Source of the DNA: Paraphoma chrysanthemicola
Lineage: Eukaryota; Ascomycota; Dothideomycetes; Pleosporales; Phaeosphaeriaceae
DNA length: 64,000 nucleotides
Direction: 5' to 3'
Assembly (NCBI GenBank): GCA_020744225.1
Contig: JAGMWG010000009.1
Coordinates: forward strand, 1,240,001-1,304,000
In this document: positions 1 through 11,581 of the stretch, in pieces
Numbering within the stretch: position 1 is the first letter of the stretch
Layout of the letters: every line of letters starts with the position of its first letter
Program-made: the position numbers and the translations under genes
Notes under the pieces: generated by a model
Told to the model about the DNA's origin: nothing
The model's input: only the letters and a program-made list of their open reading frames with translations
The model's database searches: none

Positions 1-150
1 CAGCTTCGGCTTGCCCAATTGCTCTTTCAAGATTGTATTGAGTTTTTGAAGACGCTCTTTGCCCTTTTCATCCTCGCCAAGAGCATTATAGGCTTCTTTC
101 CAGAGATTCGGCGTGTGCTTGCCGAACTTGCTACTTTCAGAATCCGGCAT
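1..150 (-). CDS. N-terminus of a probable second NLR-like (NACHT-type) protein, cut by the window edge
   Basis: An ATG at 150 (minus) opens a frame of exactly 50 codons that runs off the left end without a stop. It begins MPDSESSKFGKHTPNLWKEA and continues with a charged helical stretch rich in Lys and Glu. The pattern LWxEAYxxL followed by a charged helix resembles the N-terminal region in front of NACHT domains in many fungal NLR-like proteins; that match is from memory and the NACHT domain itself lies outside the window. The ATG is about 345 bp downstream of the stop of the complete NLR-like gene at 496-3859, on the same strand, so the two would be tandem. It could instead be another protein with a charged N-terminal helix. 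Confidence 0.5.
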   Translation of the reverse strand, partial: MPDSESSKFGKHTPNLWKEAYNALGEDEKGKERLQKLNTILKEQLGKPKL

Positions 151-495
151 ATGTGGTAAGCAGACGATGGCTGAAAGATACAATTCAAAGATGAGCAGAA
201 GCTCCAGACGTCTCTGTTCGCAAAGATTGCATAGCTCCACGATCGCGCTTATCAATGAACCTCAGCACTTCAACAAGTCCGGCCCTTGCATCGATCTGAT
301 TGGTGGGTCATATTAGACACTAGGGTGGGGTCAACCACGACACGAGTTTTGGCCCCAAGTGGGACGCCTGACACCCAACTAGCTCGCATGATGCTGAAGA
401 AAGAACTTGTAGCAAAGTGCAAGAATACATATGTATGAGAATGCAATCCATTGTTTCGTTCTGTTGTACTTTGCAAAATGCCTGAATGCCCTCCA

Positions 496-3400
496 TCATC
501 GTCCCCGTTCGTGTAGCTTCTGGTGTCTCTTGCAGTCATTGAGACGCGTAAAAGCTTTGCCACATTCTGGACACTCATGCTCTCTTTCACCACGATGGCT
601 CTTTTCGTGATTTTTTCGGGCGAAGTTCCGCGTGAAGGTCTTGCCGCAAAAGACACATGCATGGTCCGACTTGGCCTGTTTTGAGGTCGATGAGGTGAAT
701 GTCTCAGCAAGATCGCTCAATTCCGGATGGAAGGATCTTGTGTGGTTCTTGAGATCTTTCTCATTCGAGAACCCCTCCGCGCCTAAACAATCTGACACGT
801 CGCATTGGAAGGGGCGATCGTGAATGTTGACGTGCCTTTTCTTGGATCTCGCATCTACGAATCCTTGGGAGAAGTATCTGCACGTAATCTTGGTGCACTT
901 GTATCTCCGATTTTCGTCGTAGAACTTGCGGTATGCATCTTTTTCGGTCATGTCGAGCTTGTCAGGAAGCTCCTCAAGCAGCTTTCGGTTGCGTTCCAGT
1001 GCATCTGCGAGACTTTTGATGCTTATCTTGTGTCTCGCATCGAAGCCTTTCTGCTGGAATGTGTAGATATGAGATGTAAGACACAGCAGAGCTTCGTGGA
1101 AAGAGTATCGTTCGAAGACATCACAAGTCGTTTTGCAGTCTTGCACGATATTGCTACCCCATTCCTCGTCTTCGTAACGGGTCATGAAATCATCGATCGC
1201 AGTAGCAAGCTGTCTTAGATGTTCGTCAGGAGCAACTGCTTCAGCCAAGAACCTTCGACCATTGTTTACAAAAGCGTTGACGTGGTGGAACCTAGCCACT
1301 CGTAAGAGATTAAACATTTAGATGATAGGTCGCAAAGAAATTGTTTACCATTTCGCAACTGCGTAGTCCTGGAAAGCGAAATGTCCTTTCAGCATGAACC
1401 GGCGGAGCTCTTGTTGATCATCCTGATCATCGAATTCGAAGCATGGAAATGTCAGGTACTGAAGACACAGGATAGCAAGTTCGCATTCTATCGTAGGCTC
1501 GTGGATATCCTTAGTAATTTTCGTGATGTAGCTAGGGAGGTTAGTTTCAGGGCAGTCTTAAGCATTGGCCGCTTACGTTTTCGCTGTGCTATGTACCAGC
1601 GCAGCTCGATCTCCAGACATGAGTACCAAAGACCCGCATATTTCGTTGATATGCTTCCGCAGGTGCCGATTATCGTACTCGATTGTCTGACTATCAGTGT
1701 CAATCGATAGTGCAACCTGTATCTCTTTCCATGTGAGTTGACGTTTTGCGCATACCATCCATCCAAGTAGCTTTTTCGCATCTTCCCAGTCCTCCGGAGT
1801 GGAAGTTTGTTTGATGCGCCTTACTATCCTCTCGTATCTAGTAGCTCGTCAGTCTTCCATAACGAGTAACGAACTCTTTTGGTATGTATACGCTTCTTCG
1901 AGGCCTCGTGGAAAATTCTCGCTTTTGATGGCGTCTATCACGCGTTCCCTCGTGTTCAACTCATATAAGTTAACTAATACTAGCTTGGCGTATAAGAACA
2001 TTCCTGGACACTTTAGATTTGGCAAAACCCAAAATATGGACAATGAATACCTTTGGCATTAATCATTGTGAGATTTCGAAGGTACTCCTTCATGTCCTCG
2101 TTGAACGGATTCTCCTCTGAGGTATTTCGGGCGGCAATTTTGTCCACCCAGGTTCGCACGTATACTCTAATATCATTTTCAACGTCCGCCTCAGATAGAG
2201 CTAAGACACTTGGTGCCACCTTCAAGCTTGCGCTGCTATGGAGAGCTCGATGAATATCTAAACTGTGTTGGCTTATTATAAGGACGCGTAGCTTTCCTGG
2301 AACTTTGTCATTATATACGCCGGTAACGTGAGTGAGTGCCTCAAGAGCCTCCCTCCTCTCTATAGCGTCACATTCATCAATGCCGTCGACAACAATGAAC
2401 ATCTTCGGGAGAATGTCGCAACAGTCCTCAAGGAGCTTTTTAGCCACCTGGAATGACCTGAGTGTCGCGTCACCACTCGAGATGCGCTTGGTGTAGAATT
2501 GGGGAAGTAGATCTTCAACCTCTTGTTCCAGAAATTGATCTACAATGCCTTTGAGTATCGCAATTGCTGTATTGTTATTGGGGTCGCTGTCGTGGCAGTA
2601 GAAATAGCCGGTCTTGAAATCGGTGTTTCCCTTGCACTCTTCAATGATGGCCGAAGCTAAGACCGTTTTGCCTAGCTTTGTCAGTTATGTCTATGATGCC
2701 GGATTGTCTGCATACCAGCACCTGGGATCCCATGAGCCCAGAGAACTTGGCCAAATATTAGTAGCTTAACTCTTGAGTTGGCGGCGAGAAAACTCACGAG
2801 GGGTCGTAGGGATGCGTACACCCATCCAGTCCTTTACAAGAGCGTTGTCCAGAATCCACTTGGCAGTTGACGGATAATTTTCTCGTACTTTCTGCAAGTC
2901 GGCATGATCTTCAATTGCTTGTTGTCCGACCGCCAGCCACTCACGTACTTTGATGCGCTTCTTGAATTTTTCCTCTTCAACTTGTGCGTCCAGCTTTGCA
3001 TTAAGTTTTAGCATGTCTTCTTGATGGCGATGAACTTGTCCGTCGAGCTTGACTTTGAGATCCAGCATATCTTCTTGATAACGACGGTATTGCGATAATG
3101 CAGCACAGCTTTCGACCAAGTCCTTATGCCGAGTGAGCTTTTGTATTAGACCCTTGAACTCGGTATCATAATTCTTCCACATTGCCCTGATGATATGCCT
3201 AGCTTCTATGGCCCCCAAAAGGTCAGCGCCGAAAAACAAAGACGGGATTTTAACGCACTCGAGCCTTGGAAGAAGCGAACAGCACGCTGATGGAACACGA
3301 GGATGTCTTCGTAGATCCATGCGAGAGCGTTCGCCATATGGGTATCATCGCCATGCAGAGATTCATAGTCTGGAAGAAGCGGAATCTGCTCTCCGATCTG

Positions 3401-3859
3401 TTCATAGGCATCGAGGAGAGTATCAAATGTCTCCGCGAATGCGCTAGCTGCCTATTGAAAATGGATCAGTCGGAGCTCTTGAAACCGCGGCAAACGTACC
3501 AGTAGTATGAACTTCATTGGGCCCCACACGAAAGCAACCGCATCTGACACATTCAAGAAGACTTCGATCGTTTTTCCCAACTGCTGCATGCCCTCGAGAA
3601 AAGCCTGGAGTCGGGTGAGATTCATCAAGTTCTTGCTATTCCCTTGTTCTCGCTGCATTCGTAATATTTCGAGGACCAATTGATCGTACGTTGCTGTCTT
3701 GAATGACACAAGTTGAGCTGGCTCTAATCTATTACGGAACCTGTTGAGAGCCGTCCTTAGTGCTTCGCCTCTTGCCTGGGTGGGCACCAGTGTAGATTGC
3801 TGAGAGAACGCTCCTGTTGAAGATCGAGCGGACTGCTGGGATGCTGGAGGGGTGGCCAT
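496..3859 (-). CDS. NLR-like NACHT NTPase with N-terminal helical domain and C-terminal C2H2 zinc fingers
   Basis: Nine exons fit splice signals and frame: 3500-3859, 3259-3451, 2798-3205, 2716-2745, 2051-2671, 1892-2003, 1577-1837, 1349-1531 and 496-1291, giving 987 residues. Residues 1 to about 185 resemble the helical N-terminal domain of fungal STAND proteins (DUF7708-like). A coiled-coil-like Lys/Glu-rich linker follows. The P-loop GIPGAGKT lies near residue 325, Walker B (FIVVDGIDECD) near 420, and a winged-helix-like part (GWMVCAKRQLTW) further on. The C-terminus carries several C2H2 fingers, the last two clear (CVFCGKTF...H, CPECGKAF...H). Proteins of this type are thought to act in non-self recognition or programmed cell death; that role is inferred. 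No frameshift or stop was found. The zinc fingers could be the ligand-sensing or DNA-binding end. Confidence 0.85.
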
Positions 3860-4405
3860 GGTATCATCTAAGGTCTACCGGTCGTGGTATGCGAGAGTGA
3901 TTGTAGTTTGCGAACAGTGAGTGTCTCTGTGCCGTGTCGGCGTCGTAGAGCAATGGACAAGCTTTTCGAGCGACGAGCGAAGCGGGATAAGCGTGACTAC
4001 GACAAGCAATCTAGCAATTGCAAACTATCCCACAACCTTGATTGATGTACAAGAGACACATGATGTGTCTAAGCGCATGCAGCGACACCATTATGCAGCG
4101 TGGGCGGAGCAAGGCTGAAGCAGCTGCCGCCCGGGTGGCATGCGTGTGCGCAGCATTGGAGGACCTCACACAGCCCCAGGGGCGGCCACCGGTAAGCGCC
4201 CGACGTACAAGGTGAAGCGAAGCATTGGCAATCGTGTTAGCTGCGTCCTCCAGCTGACAACAATCAGAGTACTTGTATTTTCTTCGTCGTCGTGGTTGAC
4301 AAGCCGAAATCTCATTGCACGTTCGGGGTGTTGAAGGTCACCGTCTTTCGCCAAGGCGCCAGGGCTGATCTAGCTCCATCCAGCATTCCGAGGTTCCACG
4401 AGACG
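3860..4405. other. Divergent intergenic region
   Basis: Separates the start of the minus-strand NLR-like gene from the start of the plus-strand SNF2 gene and so must hold both promoters. I see no convincing gene or repeat in it. Confidence 0.5.
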
Positions 4406-7400
4406 ATGGCAGCACTTACCCTCAAACACCTCCTAAACGACGATGATGACAGTTGCTATAATTCCCATCAGCCGTTTGTTGGTTGGGACGACCATGGATA
4501 TCTCGATGAGTGAGTCAGCCTCTAATTCCTGTGGTGAACACGCCACAAAACTGAACGTATATAAGGCCTTTACCCGCACTACCAATTCAATCCTGGAATG
4601 AATATGTCAATGATGTCTTCAGCTCTGCCACGGTAATAGATGATGTCTCTTACAACGGTCAACCTTTCGCAGTCGAGTCAGAGACCTTACGAGAGACTCA
4701 AGAGGCAATTGAGCAGTGGGCAGCCGAGGATGCATCATTGTCAAGCTCAGATGCAACCCTTCATATCGAGGAGGCCTTCGTCTGCTTTGGAACAGTAGGT
4801 ATAAGTACTGATTTATCACGCCGTATCAAGTCCAGATTAGAACTGTTCTGCGGATGATATTTTATGTTGAATAAATTTTGACATTGTACAGGTAGTTCGC
4901 GCAGCAGTCAAGCTGTGCGGTAACATGGCTGAATTGGACAGAAGATTGAGTCTGCCCATGACAAGCCCAATACCAGGACATGCGCTCATGGGCGTGACCA
5001 AATCTGATCTTCAGTACCTCATCACTTTTGGAGAGGATGGTATACTTGGCGAGGTAAATGCTTCGCTTGAGAAGGCATTGAGTAGCATGGCTGAACAGCA
5101 TTACTCGCTTGAATTGGAAGTTTTTGCTCCAGTCCGTGCAATTCGCGAGACGATTTCGAGAGCAGTAAAGGAAAAGGGTGCCATAGTTCGCGTGGTAAGA
5201 ACTCCCCTGTATAAAGTGTTTGTTGGCTTCCCAAGTCAGTGGTCCAGGCATAATGGAGTAGCACATGCTCTAAGAGCCCAGGTTCTTGACTTCTGAGCAA
5301 AAGACACATGTCCAGTTCTCTCGACCATACATTAGCTAATTGTGCGTAGTACGTACTTTACACACGTCTTTCTTATATGCACCTAAACGCCTTTGGGCGG
5401 ACATCTCCGAAAAGACACGCTAAATATATGTATATACTTTGAGATTAGTGCTGACTTTGTACTTCTACCTTTAGACAAATTAGTATCTATGGCCCTAGGT
5501 GTATTACGCAAAGCGTTGGCCGGGAACTTTCCCAGCAGAAGATATTTTTGCAACATCCCGATCATATTAGGAATGGTGCTGAATATGGTGAGAAGCTCAT
5601 TCCAGGATCCAAGACATCGCGTAAACTGCTGACTTTGAGCTTCGGTAGATAATCCTCACGTGCTGAAGCTCTCAAATAGCGACCACCAACTCTCGGAGAC
5701 CGATATTAGCACGGAAGAAAAGCCGGATGACATGGATAGCCACAGGGTGTTGAAGGAGACGAGTATGTTATACTGATCTGCAAAAGCTACGTATGTCTCA
5801 GCTAATTTCACTTGTCGCTGCCAGTCACTGAGGTGTACGCTTCCCTTACGCGTGACAAGAATCTGCAAGGTCTCGAGGGCGACGCGCGACTCGTGACCAC
5901 TCTATTGAAGTAAGTCTTCCAGATTATTTTTTAAAGCTGTTACTTAACGTAACAGCCATCAGAAGACTGCACTCGATTTCATGTCACAACGAGAGAGCGG
6001 GCCCATCCCTGAAAAGTATCGCCTGTGGGAACCGGCTGAGGTCGATGGTCAGACATGGTATGTCATATCGAGGGACATGTTTTCAAACTTTGCGTTAACT
6101 ATGGTGGTCACATAGTCATCGACACGCAGTCACAAACACTATATGTGAGTGCCCAAGCGGCGTTGTGAGATTGACTTAACTTACGTAAAGAAGCTAGAAT
6201 AGGACCGCCAGACGAGACGGGTGGCGGCATCCTTGCTGATGAGGTACGCGATGCGCATGACAATGATCCTTTTTTCTTCAAACCCAAAACAATGCTGACG
6301 CTCGAACTGGTGCTCAGATGGGTATGGGGAAGACACTCTCCATTCTAGCTCTTATTCTGCGAACACTTGACAGTGCGCATGCGTGGGCGACAGAACATTC
6401 TGGACCGAATTCTGCACACAATTGGGGCCAAAAGCCGCGATCGAGTGCTACGTTGATCGTCGCGTCATCAGATCGTGAGATCGCCCGTCGACTGCTTCCA
6501 CATACGTTCCTAACATTTGCCAGTCATGATAAACGAGTGGTTCCTGGAGCTCAAACAGTATGTAACAGGCCACATGTCGGGGGGTTTTTGCTTACTTATC
6601 TAGCCACTTCGACCCGGACACTCTCAGCGCCCTGAGAAAGATCAAGTACCACGGCCAGAACCGTATGCGGTCACTTGCTACCCTGTGCGAGGCCGACATC
6701 ATCATCACGACTTATCATACACTGGCTTCTGAACAATCCTCATCGAAGGACATCATCAACGGCGTCGAGTGGTTCAGGGTTGTACTTGACGAAGGTAATA
6801 GCTTAGACTGTCTGAATGAGCTGCTGTTTAACGTTGAATAGCTCACATTATCCGGCGGCAGTCCACTGGTCTTTATCGTGCTGTGGCGAGCATCCAGGCA
6901 AGATCTCGATGGTGTTTAACTGGCACGCCGGTTCAAAATCGGCTTGAGGACATTGGTACGCTCCTGGCATTTCTTCGCATCGAACCATTCCATAGCATTG
7001 CCACGTTCCGCAAGTTCATATCCTTGCCTTTTGAAGAAGGTGAGAGGCGCAGGAAGCTCGCTGTTCAGCGTTTCACGCGCCTACTAGACTCAATGTGTCT
7101 TCGCCGAACCAAGGACGTGCTGCATCTGCCCGATCAACAGAACATCATTCGCAGTATCACGCTATGTGCCGAGGAGAGAGAGCAGTATGATCAGACACGA
7201 AAGACCATGATGCGTGCCATCAAGCACCAACATGGCGTGTTGGATCAGAAGAGTACCCTGGGCTTATTCCAGGTTCAGCTTCAGCTGCGTATCATCTGCA
7301 ATCATGGGACCTGGCAGCAGTCCTTCTCGTGGAATCGCCGCAAGCTTCATCTACTCGATGAGCGAGAGGCTCTAGAGGCATCCTTTGGTAGAGATGGCGA

Positions 7401-8253
7401 AAGGACGTGCTCAGGCTGTCGGCAAACTCTGCCTTTGTTTGGGTCCGGAGCAACTTTCCAACAATTTGAAGAATGCCGACATGTGCTCTGCTCGGAATGC
7501 TTTGAGGATAACACACAGGGTGACCAAGAGCAGCGCACGACGAGATGCCCACTATGCTCTTCACTTTGGCAAGCGAGGTCAAGCAATCACCACTCGAAGC
7601 ATACACCTCAGGAAGATATGTACTTTCGACCTGAAGGCCAGTCTTCAAAGATGGATCGCCTGATGGCTGACGTAATGATGGATATCTGGCAAACCAAAAG
7701 GTGGGTGCATTATCAAACAGTGCTTGTTAACTCCTGACGTGATATGTGCAGTATCATCTTCACTTGCTGGACCCGCACGCTCGACCTTATTCAATGGTAC
7801 CTTACGAAGGGTGGTCTTGACTTGCAACAATTCCAGCGGATAGATGGCGGATGCCCCACGAAGAAGCGGGAGAAAATTCTGGATGACTTCGCCAAAGATG
7901 ATCGTCTACGTGTGTTGATCATGACAACCGGTACAGGTGCTGTTGGGTAAGTCTCTCAACCTGCCGTACGGGGGTCGCTAACACACCAGCAGGCTGAATC
8001 TCGCCACGGCAAATCGCGTCTTCCTCGTCGAGCCGCAATGGAATCCTTCTGTTGAGAATCAGGCAGTCGCTCGTGCATTGCGTCTTGGCCAAAAGCAGCC
8101 TGTGCTAGTCACACGGTATGTGGTTGAGCAAACGGTGGAACAGGTGAGTTTGATGCTCTTCATGCTGTCTAAGGTCTTGACTAAGTTTGACAGGAAATGC
8201 GGGCTCTACAAGATAAGAAATTGGAGCGAGCCAATCTCGTCAACAAGGCGTGA
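4406..8253 (+). CDS. SNF2-family helicase with RING finger (RAD5/HLTF/RAD16-like)
   Basis: Multi-exon gene for a chromatin or DNA-repair ATPase. Visible in order: an N-terminal region without a known motif (exon 1 starts MAALTLKHLL; the next two exons join cleanly), then ...QHPDHIRNGAEYDNPHVLK, helicase motif I ADEMGMGKT near 6310, motif II DEAH split by an intron at 6797-6840 (DE|AHIIR), motif III LTGTP near 6915, a C4-type RING-like cluster at about 7410-7560 (CSGC, CRHVLCSECF, CPLC), and motifs V-VI near 7930-8090 (TTGTGAVGLN, QAVARALRLGQ). The stop is at 8251-8253. The RING inside the helicase region is typical of RAD5/RAD16/HLTF proteins, which couple remodelling to ubiquitin ligation. 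The join between about 5195 and 5480 did not resolve with simple GT-AG introns: one nucleotide of phase is unaccounted for, so a small exon or a lesion may lie there. Confidence 0.85.
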
Positions 8254-9572
8254 TGAAGGCATGTGCAATCACTGGTTCTATCTGGTTCTTCATACCAACT
8301 CTATCACGATCAAAATTCTATAAAATAACTCTAATGATGACCACTTACTTCACGTCGCTCAATCCCTTTGTCGATCGAGTGTGCTCGGACAAGGCTGGGA
8401 AATCCATCAAGTTTCTGCACCTGCAGCAAGGCTGAGACACAAGCGTCTCGCTTGTGGCTGTATCGCCACTTGAACAGGCAAGGCTGACACGAAGTGCAAG
8501 GCAGACGAGGTGAACACGATAGTATGTCTCCAAAGCCAGGCGCCAATCGCTCACCGGTCGACACGTCATCCACGGGGTTGCTGCGGTGAACTCAGTGATT
8601 GGCAAGCCACGACCTGGGGTACGAAACAAACAATGCGACACAATCAGTGGATAGAGAGGTCACAGGTGTCAACTCATTGGCGTGTCGACTCATTTGAAGC
8701 TCTTCAGATTGGAGGTGTCACGGGCGGTTCAACAGTGGCGCAGTCTCGTCTTGTGAGGCACAGCTGCACAATGAACTGTAAACACCAACACCGCCTTTTG
8801 CCGCGCGATCTTGTTGATACGTTGCCGTCGAATGAGATGAGAGTCCATGCTAACATTATATCCCAAGTCTCTTTTGCTTCTAATGAATATGGTAATTACG
8901 GACACGTCCAAGGCGTCCGATGCAAGGCTCGTATACCCACCAAGAATGCCCTCAGTCGGAATTGGACACAAAAGTGTCTGGAGTAGAAGCATCTCACTCT
9001 ATATTCTCTGCTCTAGGATCGTTCGCGCTGATCTTGGCAGAAACGCAGAGCTTCAAACTCGATAGATATTGCAGTGCAGGGGCGCAAAGCCGTTTTGTGG
9101 CCAAATAATGAACCGCATTCTGGTCGGGATTGAACCGTAGTCCAATCGACACGGACTATTTGTAAAAGCAAGATTTAGGGCTGGTGGCGGGCCATTGGCA
9201 GCGAAATGCGAACCTTTCGTATGAAGCAAGTGCCTAGTAACACCGCAGGAGCCGCATGAGATGTCCACCACGCTAAAGATTGCAGTGCAGCGTAAGCTTA
9301 CCGACTCTTTTGCCTCTGCTTCAGCTCGAAGCCATGGCTGGTGTGGTCGAAGCTACTTCAAGGGCAGTAAAGATGGTAAAGGATTGGTAGGAGTATGGTC
9401 AAGGACACTTTTGAGGCCAAAAAGCCATCCTGGACGGCATATTTCCATGTTTGTTATCGAGCACGAGGCGGTCTACCCCGGGCCAAGTAGTCGAACGGTG
9501 GTATATGTACTTCTTGAACAGCATGTCTCATCCCGTGGGTCAGACCCACTAGCCTTCTTGCTTCTCGTGCTT
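8254..9572. other. Intergenic region with two copies of the dispersed TTGCACTGCAA repeat
   Basis: Lies between the 3' ends of the SNF2 gene (plus) and GET4 (minus). Several open frames exist but have no recognisable domain and look random. Two minus-strand copies of the dispersed repeat lie at 9059-9081 and 9271-9290. Confidence 0.5.
9059..9290 (-). repeat. Two minus-strand copies of the dispersed TTGCACTGCAA repeat
   Basis: Reading the minus strand, 9059-9081 contains CTGCACTGCAATATCTA and 9271-9290 reads CTGCACTGCAATCTTTAGCG. Both match the core found in the 21-kb and 46-49-kb clusters (TTGCACTGCAATTCTTAGCG) with few changes. They are about 210 bp apart and in the same orientation, opposite to most copies elsewhere. 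Confidence 0.7.
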
Positions 9573-10665
9573 TCAGTCCAGCCCTGCCGCTGCTGGTGCT
9601 ATTCCTTTCGTGCTTGAGCCCTTCTTGGCACCGCCGCCGCCGCCTCCTCCAAAACCGCCGCCACCGAACATGCCGCCTAGCATGTCCAGCATCGGGTTGC
9701 CCTGCCGCGGTATCTTGATGCCAAAATACATTTCGCCGAGCTGGTCCAGAGCCTCGTTCCAATTTACTTCCTTCAGATCTGTTGCGTAATGGCTCTTGAG
9801 CTGTCTAAACAGACTCGGGTCGCCTCGCTCCACGCTCCTCAGTAGGAGGCCGATGAAGTTGAGCAATGGTAACGTGGGGTATGTGCGAAGATCTGAGGCA
9901 GATGTCGATATTTGCTGCGTGTTGAGGCCGGGCTTCTTGGAGAGGAAAGCTGTGAACAGGAGGAAGAACTTGTTCGCGGCGCGCAGATTGCCGGTGAGGA
10001 GGTAGGGCAGTACGCCGCGGGCGCAGTATAAGGGAGCGGTATGCGGCTCATCGGCTTCGTACCATGCGAATTCGAGGGTTGCGAGCGTGGACGGCGAGTC
10101 TTGGTTGCCGAGGAGGAGATGTCGCTCGGCCTCATACGGCTCGAGTTCTGCATGACGGTAAGTGAGTTGACGGCGAGAGGCTTGCAGCAAGACAGTGCAT
10201 ACCATCTGCATATAGGCTCCCCGCAACGTGGTGTATCTCCGGGTCGCCTGCGGGATATTCGCCAAACTTTGCGCTCCAGCCAATCATCTCGCCGACAAAC
10301 TTCTTCTTCGTCGGCTCATCCTTGGGGAATGCCCTCAGCAGGCCTAGGAGCTTCCCCTTACTGCTCGCGTCTGGCTTGACTTCGCCCTTGTTGAAGACAT
10401 CCAGCAGGAAAATGCACAGATCGCCGCCGGACCCGCCCTGCCCGGCCTGCAGGAGCGACTGCGCGCCCGTGTGGAGGATTGAGGTCGCGTTTTCCCAGTC
10501 CTGTGCCTTCACATAGCGCGAGGCAATGACGCGGAGCTGCTGGTGCGCTTCGTAGAACTGGCCCTCGGCGATTCTGGCGGCGTTAGCGGCGTTGCACGGT
10601 TCGGTGGGGCGCCAAGATCACTTTTGCTGTTGTCGCTGTATTGTCTTCTCTAGTTTCGAGGCCAT
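9573..10665 (-). CDS. GET4: Get4-family protein of the tail-anchored protein targeting pathway
   Basis: Three exons (10622-10665, 10203-10573, 9573-10147) give 329 residues. Get4 binds Get5 and Get3 in the cytosol and helps hand tail-anchored proteins from the chaperone Sgt2 to Get3 for insertion into the ER. The N-terminus (KIAEGQFYEAHQQLRVIASR) and the following alpha-solenoid stretch (NATSILHTGAQSLLQAG, CARGVLPYLLTGNLRAANKF, NFIGLLLRSVERGD) are characteristic of the DUF410/Get4 family. The C-terminus ends in a glycine-rich tail (MLGGMFGGGGFGGGGGGG) often seen in fungal members. Start chosen because the first exon (MASKLEKTIQRQQQK) joins in frame to the conserved IAEGQ segment. Confidence 0.93.
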
Positions 10666-11581
10666 TGTGGGGGGTTGTTGGCAAGGAAAGTGTGCTGTGT
10701 TTTGGTCTGCGTGGAGCGTAAACTTGCAGGAGATGCTGGGGACGGAATGACGCAGGAGCGGCCCTAACGTTAGCGGGGTCAATCCATCCCATCCCACCTG
10801 CCAACCTCAGCCGCTCACCCACATTCAACTTCACTTGACATGGCCGGGCAGTCCCACTCAAGGCTCAACATCAGTCAGCCAACCCCGCGCCCACTTGGAG
10901 ATTAGCATTTCCGCAGCAATGTGATCGATCCGGACCGGGCCGCTACGCCCCAATCCTTCCATCCAAAGATGCCGTCTTGGTCATCTAGCTGTCTATTTCG
11001 TATTTCCCTCATCAAAAGGCGTCTGCCATGCTAGGAGTGATTCATGTTCGACTCCCGGACATATCGATACTTGACATCTGCAGCCGAAGCATTGGCCTAC
11101 TGTGCTAGGACATGATAAACATACCTACACAGTAGAACCACGGGCAAGTGAGCTCAATCGGTCATGGCACATTCTATTCTTATCCGTACATGGGCTGGTG
11201 CCCTGGCCCATGTTTGCGAATCACATAACTCACTTGCAGGCAATGCGGCCGGATAATATCCCGATCAGCAACTCATTGGCCGAACGGTTAGTGGGACTTC
11301 ATATCGAATGCCTGCCACTGCCGCTAAACCGCATGCCCGCTTGATACATGCTGGATAGATCCGAAGGTTTATTTCAGGGCCGCTGCAGGCACGTCTACAA
11401 AAGGTCTGCGTAGATTCGGATGCGTCCATGGCATCCAAAATGGGCGAAAGAGCCGTGCTGGCTTGCACTTAATGCGCACGATACCTCTTGTATTTCGACA
11501 CGAGTATAGGACTTGCACGATAACCTCAACATTTCAGCTGGCACACTCTCTTGCCCATTGAGTTCGTCCACGTCCTTCATC
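10666..11581. other. Divergent intergenic region
   Basis: About 0.9 kb between the starts of GET4 (minus) and the membrane-protein gene (plus). No RNA gene, repeat copy or convincing open frame is visible. Confidence 0.5.

Noticed and set aside
8510..8986. Plus-strand open frame of 158 codons
   Set aside because: Composition looks random and it overlaps nothing recognisable.
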